Made by a program: the position numbers and the translations under genes. A stretch of DNA of 10,680 nt from Bacillota bacterium (GTDB lineage Bacteria > Bacillota > Clostridia > Peptostreptococcales > Anaerovoracaceae): assembly GCA_017431395.1 (NCBI GenBank), contig JAFRLD010000182.1, forward strand, positions 1 to 10,680. The letters run 5' to 3'. Below are positions 7,069 through 10,680 of the stretch, in pieces. Each line of letters begins with the position of its first letter. Positions within the stretch are counted from its first letter, which is position 1. A model generated the notes under the pieces. The model searched no databases, had not been told where the DNA came from, and was given only the letters and a program-made list of their open reading frames with translations.

Positions 7069-7077
7069 TGATACAAT
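7069..7077 (+). promoter_or_regulatory. Extended -10 promoter of putP
   Basis: TGATACAAT contains the extended TG-n element and TACAAT (5 of 6 consensus). The best -35 candidates 16-17 bases upstream (TTCATT or TTTCAT) are weak, consistent with reliance on the extended -10 or on an activator. Transcription would start near 7084, about 30 bases before the ATG. Confidence 0.5.
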
Positions 7078-7114
7078 AACAAGGCTGATTATTAATTAAG
7101 AGGAGAAGGATCTT

Positions 7115-8626
7115 ATGAATTGGGAAATCATTGTATTTGTACTTTACTTCGTCGTCCTGTTCGGGATCGCGCTGGTATTCTTCTTTAACGGAAGCAACCG
7201 CGACCAGAAGGACTACTTCCTGGGCGGCCGTTCCATGGGCCCCTGGGTCGCCGCTATGTCGGCGCAGGCATCGGACATGTCCGCATGGCTGCTGATGGGC
7301 CTGCCGGGCTCCATCCTGGCCTTTGGATTCGGTCAGATCTGGATCGGCATCGGCCTCGCACTGGGCACCGCCGCCAACTGGATCTTCTGTGCTAAGAGGC
7401 TCAGAGAGTTTTCCAAGGCAGCGAATGACTCGATCACCCTGCCGCAGTATCTGACCAATCGATTCGCGAGCTCCAGCCCGATCCTGCAGATCGTATGCGC
7501 GCTGATCTTCCTGATCGCGTTCACGATCTACGTCTCGTCTGCTTTCGTGGCAGGCACCTCGGTGCTGACCATGCTGTTCCCGGGGATCAATGAACGTGTC
7601 GCGATGACCATTTTCGCACTCGTCATCATCGGCTACACCTTCCTGGGCGGATTCAAGGCGGTCTGCTGGACCGACTTCTTCCAGGGGATCCTGATGCTGA
7701 TCGCCCTGCTGGCTATTCCGATCATCGTCGTCTCTACGCAAAATCTGGACACAGGGCTCCTGTCCCAGGTCTATGAATACACGGATGCCGCTTCCGGAGA
7801 GGTCGTTTCCTGTGATTTCGGCGCAGGCCTCTTCAGTGCCAGCTGGCAGGATGTCGTTTCCGGCCTCGGCTGGGGCCTCGGCTACTTCGGTATGCCGCAT
7901 ATCCTGGTCCGTTTCATGTCCATCGAGAAGCCCTCTATGGTCAAGAAGTCTTCCGTCATCGCCATCGTCTGGGTCGTTCTGTCCATCGGAGCTGCCTGCC
8001 TGATGGCTTATCAGGCGAGAATGATCGTTGGCGAGGAACTGCTTACGGTCGGCGCTCAGAAGACGGTCTTCATCGTTATGGCCCGTCGTTTCTTCCCGCC
8101 GATCATCTCCGGATTCCTGCTGGCCGCGATCATGGCAGCATCTGTTTCTACCGCAGACTCCCAGCTGCTCGTCGCCTCCAGCTCGTTCACGGCGGATATG
8201 TACCAGCCGATCGTGCGTCCGGAAGCAAGCGCTAAGGAAGTTCTGATGGTCGGCCGGATCGCCGTCATCATCATCGCGATCATCGCTTATCTGATCGCAT
8301 CTTCGAAGGGCGCGGGCGCACAGGCCATCATGAACCTGGTCGAGAATGCATGGGGACTCTTCGGAGCCGCCTACGGTCCGCTCATCCTGCTGTCCCTGTT
8401 CTGGCGGCGGTTCAATTACGCCGGTGCCTGCACAGGCGTTATCATCGGCGCCGCAGTCGATATCATCTGGCTGCTCTGCTGCTCCGGCACAGGCGTCTAT
8501 GAGATCGTTCCGGGCTTCATCTGCGGAGGCATCGCGGCGATCATCGTGACAAAGATCTCTCCGGAACCAAGCAAAGAGGTAACGGACATCTTCGACAACG
8601 CGATCGCCGAAGGAGAGAGCGAATAA
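7115..8626 (+). CDS. putP: Sodium/proline symporter PutP
   Basis: A 503-residue polytopic membrane protein of the SSS family that imports proline with Na+; the length equals that of E. coli PutP (502). GGRSMGPWVAAMSAQASDMS (37-56) with WLLMGLPG (58-65) is the PutP hallmark. Asp54 corresponds to the essential Na+-site Asp55 of E. coli. Ser345-Thr346 (SVSTADSQLL) match the other Na+-site residues Ser340-Thr341. LGWGLGYFGMPHILVRFM (251-268) and VYEIVPGFICGG (461-472) are also nearly identical to PutP. Ala57 replaces the Gly that follows the conserved Ser in E. coli. AGGAGA lies 8 bases before ATG 7115. The gene has its own promoter and terminator and is divergent from tetR. No proline dehydrogenase is nearby, so it may serve uptake for fermentation or osmoprotection. 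A related substrate is possible. Confidence 0.9.
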   Translation: MNWEIIVFVLYFVVLFGIALVFFFNGSNRDQKDYFLGGRSMGPWVAAMSAQASDMSAWLLMGLPGSILAFGFGQIWIGIGLALGTAANWIFCAKRLREFSKAANDSITLPQYLTNRFASSSPILQIVCALIFLIAFTIYVSSAFVAGTSVLTMLFPGINERVAMTIFALVIIGYTFLGGFKAVCWTDFFQGILMLIALLAIPIIVVSTQNLDTGLLSQVYEYTDAASGEVVSCDFGAGLFSASWQDVVSGLGWGLGYFGMPHILVRFMSIEKPSMVKKSSVIAIVWVVLSIGAACLMAYQARMIVGEELLTVGAQKTVFIVMARRFFPPIISGFLLAAIMAASVSTADSQLLVASSSFTADMYQPIVRPEASAKEVLMVGRIAVIIIAIIAYLIASSKGAGAQAIMNLVENAWGLFGAAYGPLILLSLFWRRFNYAGACTGVIIGAAVDIIWLLCCSGTGVYEIVPGFICGGIAAIIVTKISPEPSKEVTDIFDNAIAEGESE

Positions 8627-8638
8627 GGCGAACGCCTT
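8625..8638 (+). other. Short hairpin at the putP stop codon
   Basis: AAGGCG and CGCCTT are perfect inverted repeats around AA, starting within the TAA stop. No U-run follows, so it is not a terminator by itself. It could protect the 3' end of the message or be chance. Confidence 0.3.
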
Positions 8639-8669
8639 CAAGTCATAATACCGAATCACCGAACGTTTC

Positions 8670-8704
8670 ACCGGACCGGGTCTGCCTGGTCCGGTTTTTT
8701 CTTT
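8670..8704 (+). terminator. Intrinsic terminator after putP
   Basis: ACCGGACC (8670-8677) pairs perfectly with GGTCCGGT (8688-8695) around a 10-base loop. The stem is followed by an uninterrupted run of T (8695-8700) and a second T-rich stretch. It ends the putP transcript before the phosphate transporter unit. Confidence 0.9.
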
Positions 8705-8750
8705 ATAAATATGGGCGTTTGTTAATGACTTTTTCACGAATCTGTAGTAG

Positions 8751-8756
8751 TATAAT
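8751..8756 (+). promoter_or_regulatory. -10 box of the Na/Pi transporter gene
   Basis: A perfect TATAAT lies 23 bases before the ATG, after the putP terminator. No good -35 box is seen at 16-18 bases. The nearest resemblance, ATGACT at 8725-8730, has a 20-base spacer, so the upstream element is uncertain. The predicted leader is only about 15-18 bases and is filled by the ribosome binding site. Confidence 0.5.
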
Positions 8757-8779
8757 TTGGGGGAATTTGGAGGAAGCGT

Positions 8780-10411
8780 ATGACATTAACTACATTTTTT
8801 TCGCTCCTGGGCGGCGTTGGTCTCTTTCTGTATGGAATGACCGTCATGTCCTCGGGACTGCGAAACGCCTGCGGCGATAATCTGCAGACAATCTTAGAAA
8901 AGGCCACTTCCAATAAATTTATGGCGGTATTCGTCGGATTCGCAGTGACCATCCTGGTGCAGAGTTCTTCTGCCACCGACATCATGGTCATTGGCTTCGT
9001 TAACTCCGGCATGATGAACCTGTCACAGGCCATCGGCGTCATTATGGGTGCTAACATCGGTACGACCGTTACGGCCCAGATCACGGCGTTCAACATCTCC
9101 GCCTACGCACCGCTGATCCTGTTTGGCGGCGCCGTCATGTTCCTGTTCCTGAAAAGGAGCCTGGTCAAATACATCGGCGAGTTCCTAATGGGCTTCGGCA
9201 TGCTGTTCGTCGGCATCTCTATCATGAAAGCCGCCATCACCCCGATGTCAAAGAGCGAGGGATTCATCGATCTCCTGTCCGGACTTGATAATCCGTTCGC
9301 CGCAGTGATCTTCGGCATCGCGTTCACCGCCCTGCTGCAGAGTTCCTCTTCTTCGACCGTTATCTTCCAGACCTTTGCTATGCAGGGTCTCCTCGGATAC
9401 CATACCGCCGTATATCTCGTGATCGGCGCAGCCATCGGCTCCGTAACGCCGAACCTGATCGCTTCACTGACGACCAACCGCAACGGTAAGCGGACCGCGA
9501 TCCTGAACCTTCTGTTCAACCTGATCCGTGCTGCGATCCTGATCATTCTGATCAATGTATTCCCGCAGATCCTGGATCTGATCCAGAGCCTGTCGCCGAA
9601 CTCCGTTGCCCGTCAGGTCGCGAACACCCATACCATCTTCGCGATCATCGCGGTAGCGCTCGAGCTTCCGATCACAGGTCTGATCATTAAGTTCGCAGAG
9701 AAACTGATCCCGGTGCTGCCGGAGGAAAACGAACAGCTGGAAGACCGCAAGCTGCAGTACCTGCTGAACGTTCAGAACATGCCGTCCCGGATGGCACTCG
9801 CCAACGCCCACAGAGAGATCGCCCGGATGGGCCGGATCGCCGAAAAGAACCTGGGCAGAGCACTGGATTGCTTCTTCGATTATGACCCGGGCAAGGTCGC
9901 CTCTGTCAAAGCCAGAGAAGAGAGCGTGGACATTCTGGACAAGGAGATCGATTCCGCTATGCTGGAACTGCGCTCCATGTACTTCAGTGATGAGGCGCTT
10001 CGCCGGATCTCCATGCTGGCCATCACAAAAACCGACATCGAACGTATCTCCGACTATGCGGAGAACATCGCAGAATTCGCCGAAGAAATGCATTCGAAGA
10101 GAAGCCGCATGTCCGATGACGCGGTAGAAGAGATCCGTCATATGGCAGAAGACGCACGGGACATCGTGGGACTGGCACTTGACATCTTCTCATCGGAAGA
10201 CTACTCGAAGCTGTACCAGCTCGATAAGCTGGAAGCCTCCATCGACCTGCAAAAGACCGAGCTTGTCAATCATCACGTAGACCGCCTGATGGAAGGCTCC
10301 TGCGAGCCGCTGGCAGGCATCATCTTCACCAACGTCGTCACCGAGCTCGAGAGAATCGGCGACCACGCGGAGAACGTCGCCTACTCCCTCAGCGGACGGG
10401 ATCCCGCTTAA
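8780..10411 (+). CDS. Na+/phosphate cotransporter family protein with PhoU-like domain
   Basis: A 543-residue membrane protein of the Na/Pi cotransporter (NptA/SLC34-like) family, expected to move phosphate across the cytoplasmic membrane using the Na+ gradient. The membrane part (about 1-310) has the two inverted family repeats. The first has QSSSAT (61-66) and GANIGTTVTA (90-99); the second has QSSSSST (187-193) and GAAIGSVTPN (216-225). A charged, helical C-terminal region (about 330-540) resembles PhoU, with NAHREIARMGRIAEKNLGRA, DIERISDYAENIAEFAEEM and ELERIGDHAENVAY. PhoU-like regions in this family are thought to tune transport to phosphate status. GGAGGAAG stands 5-6 bases before ATG 8780. 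The gene is a single unit between two terminators. No pho box or Pst genes are visible here; transport of another anion cannot be excluded. Confidence 0.9.
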   Translation: MTLTTFFSLLGGVGLFLYGMTVMSSGLRNACGDNLQTILEKATSNKFMAVFVGFAVTILVQSSSATDIMVIGFVNSGMMNLSQAIGVIMGANIGTTVTAQITAFNISAYAPLILFGGAVMFLFLKRSLVKYIGEFLMGFGMLFVGISIMKAAITPMSKSEGFIDLLSGLDNPFAAVIFGIAFTALLQSSSSSTVIFQTFAMQGLLGYHTAVYLVIGAAIGSVTPNLIASLTTNRNGKRTAILNLLFNLIRAAILIILINVFPQILDLIQSLSPNSVARQVANTHTIFAIIAVALELPITGLIIKFAEKLIPVLPEENEQLEDRKLQYLLNVQNMPSRMALANAHREIARMGRIAEKNLGRALDCFFDYDPGKVASVKAREESVDILDKEIDSAMLELRSMYFSDEALRRISMLAITKTDIERISDYAENIAEFAEEMHSKRSRMSDDAVEEIRHMAEDARDIVGLALDIFSSEDYSKLYQLDKLEASIDLQKTELVNHHVDRLMEGSCEPLAGIIFTNVVTELERIGDHAENVAYSLSGRDPA

Positions 10412-10452
10412 GTATCGGTTCGTACGGGTCCGAAAACGATTGCTGAATTCAA

Positions 10453-10485
10453 GGGGCCGTTGCTCAATGCAACGGCCCTTTTTCT
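10453..10485 (+). terminator. Intrinsic terminator after the Na/Pi transporter
   Basis: GGGCCGTTGC (10454-10463) pairs perfectly with GCAACGGCCC (10469-10478) around the loop TCAAT, followed by TTTTT. It lies 42 bases after the stop. The opposite strand has no T-run, so it is one-directional. Confidence 0.92.
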
Positions 10486-10524
10486 ATTTTCTGTCCGGAA
10501 TGCTACGAGCGCAGGCTGGCTTCT

Positions 10525-10553
10525 GGTACTGTCCACACTTCGGGGTACTGTCC
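10525..10553. repeat. Two direct copies of GGTACTGTCC, 19 bp apart
   Basis: Identical decamers at 10525-10534 and 10544-10553, in a stretch with no recognisable gene. Closely spaced identical decamers can be transposase or regulator binding sites, but no transposase is visible inside the window. Confidence 0.4.
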
Positions 10554-10596
10554 GCTATAGGCGCGGCCGGTCCAGGCACGGGCGGTTCCAACGGCT

Positions 10597-10660
10597 CGAA
10601 ATTGTAAAGAATGGCCGGTTTCGACCCCTTTTTTACAATTCTTTCGTCGAAAACTGTAAA
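10597..10660. repeat. Three CGAAA-n-TGTAAA elements at the right edge
   Basis: Two direct copies, CGAAATTGTAAA (10597-10608) and CGAAAACTGTAAA (10648-10660), flank an inverted copy (10632-10646) whose reverse complement is CGAAAGAATTGTAAA. AATTGTAAA (10600-10608) and TTTACAATT (10632-10640) are a perfect 9-bp inverted repeat with a 23-base centre. I see no real gene in the last ~190 bases. This could be an operator region of a gene beyond the edge or the end of a mobile element. Confidence 0.4.
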
Positions 10661-10680
10661 AATCATGTGGTTTCAGGGCA

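Noticed and set aside
7064..8737. Minus-strand open frame of 557 codons opposite putP
   Set aside because: It lies entirely antisense to a clear PutP gene, crosses the putP terminator and promoter, and encodes a low-complexity Asp/Arg/Glu/Gln-rich product without a ribosome binding site.
10484..10666. Minus-strand open frame of 60 codons at the right edge
   Set aside because: No ribosome binding site before its ATG, Pro-rich composition, no recognisable family, and it ends inside the T-run of the Na/Pi terminator. A decayed transposon fragment is possible but unsupported.

Overview
The window looks like a stretch of chromosome from an anaerobic, moderately GC-rich member of the Bacillota (probably Clostridia). 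The grounds are strong AGGAGG-type ribosome binding sites, tight gene spacing, and an anaerobic-type FAD/[2Fe-2S] dehydrogenase paired with an NAD(P)/FAD oxidoreductase carrying a DUF1667 domain. It also carries a PutP-type Na+ symporter and a Na/Pi-PhoU transporter. No rRNA, tRNA, CRISPR array or convincing mobile-element gene is visible.

Left part, 1-6937, minus strand. Reading in the direction of transcription, a TetR-family regulator (6937-6350) is followed with short gaps by a GlpA/LhgO-like FAD dehydrogenase with a C-terminal BFD-type [2Fe-2S] domain. Next come a pyridine-nucleotide FAD oxidoreductase with DUF1667 fused to its C-terminus, and a divergent PEP-carboxykinase-fold protein. 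The gaps of 48, 16 and 14 bases suggest one operon from a promoter at about 6962-6990. After the kinase-like gene lies a separate promoter with 10-bp phased direct repeats (1451-1501). It drives a tiny excisionase-type helix-turn-helix gene whose end overlaps the start of a sodium:solute symporter gene by 8 bases. That symporter runs off the left edge.

Middle, 6938-7114. This is a divergent regulatory region between tetR and putP. A 22-bp near-palindrome covers the -35 box of the tetR promoter, and a separate perfect 12-bp palindrome lies closer to putP. Together they look like TetR-type control of both directions.

Right part, 7115-10680, plus strand. A PutP-type Na+/proline symporter gene ends in a clear intrinsic terminator. 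A second monocistronic unit encodes a Na+/phosphate cotransporter with a PhoU-like C-terminal domain and ends in another clear terminator. The last ~200 bases are non-coding as far as I can tell but contain two sets of short repeats that may mark the edge of a mobile element or a regulatory region.

Biological reading (inference): the operon looks like a catabolic module in which a substrate such as glycerol-3-phosphate or a 2-hydroxy acid is oxidised by the FAD/[2Fe-2S] subunit and electrons pass to NAD(P)+ through the DUF1667-fused partner. A PEPCK-like enzyme of uncertain activity and one or two Na+-coupled importers are attached. The substrate cannot be fixed from sequence alone; no glycerol kinase gene is present in the window.
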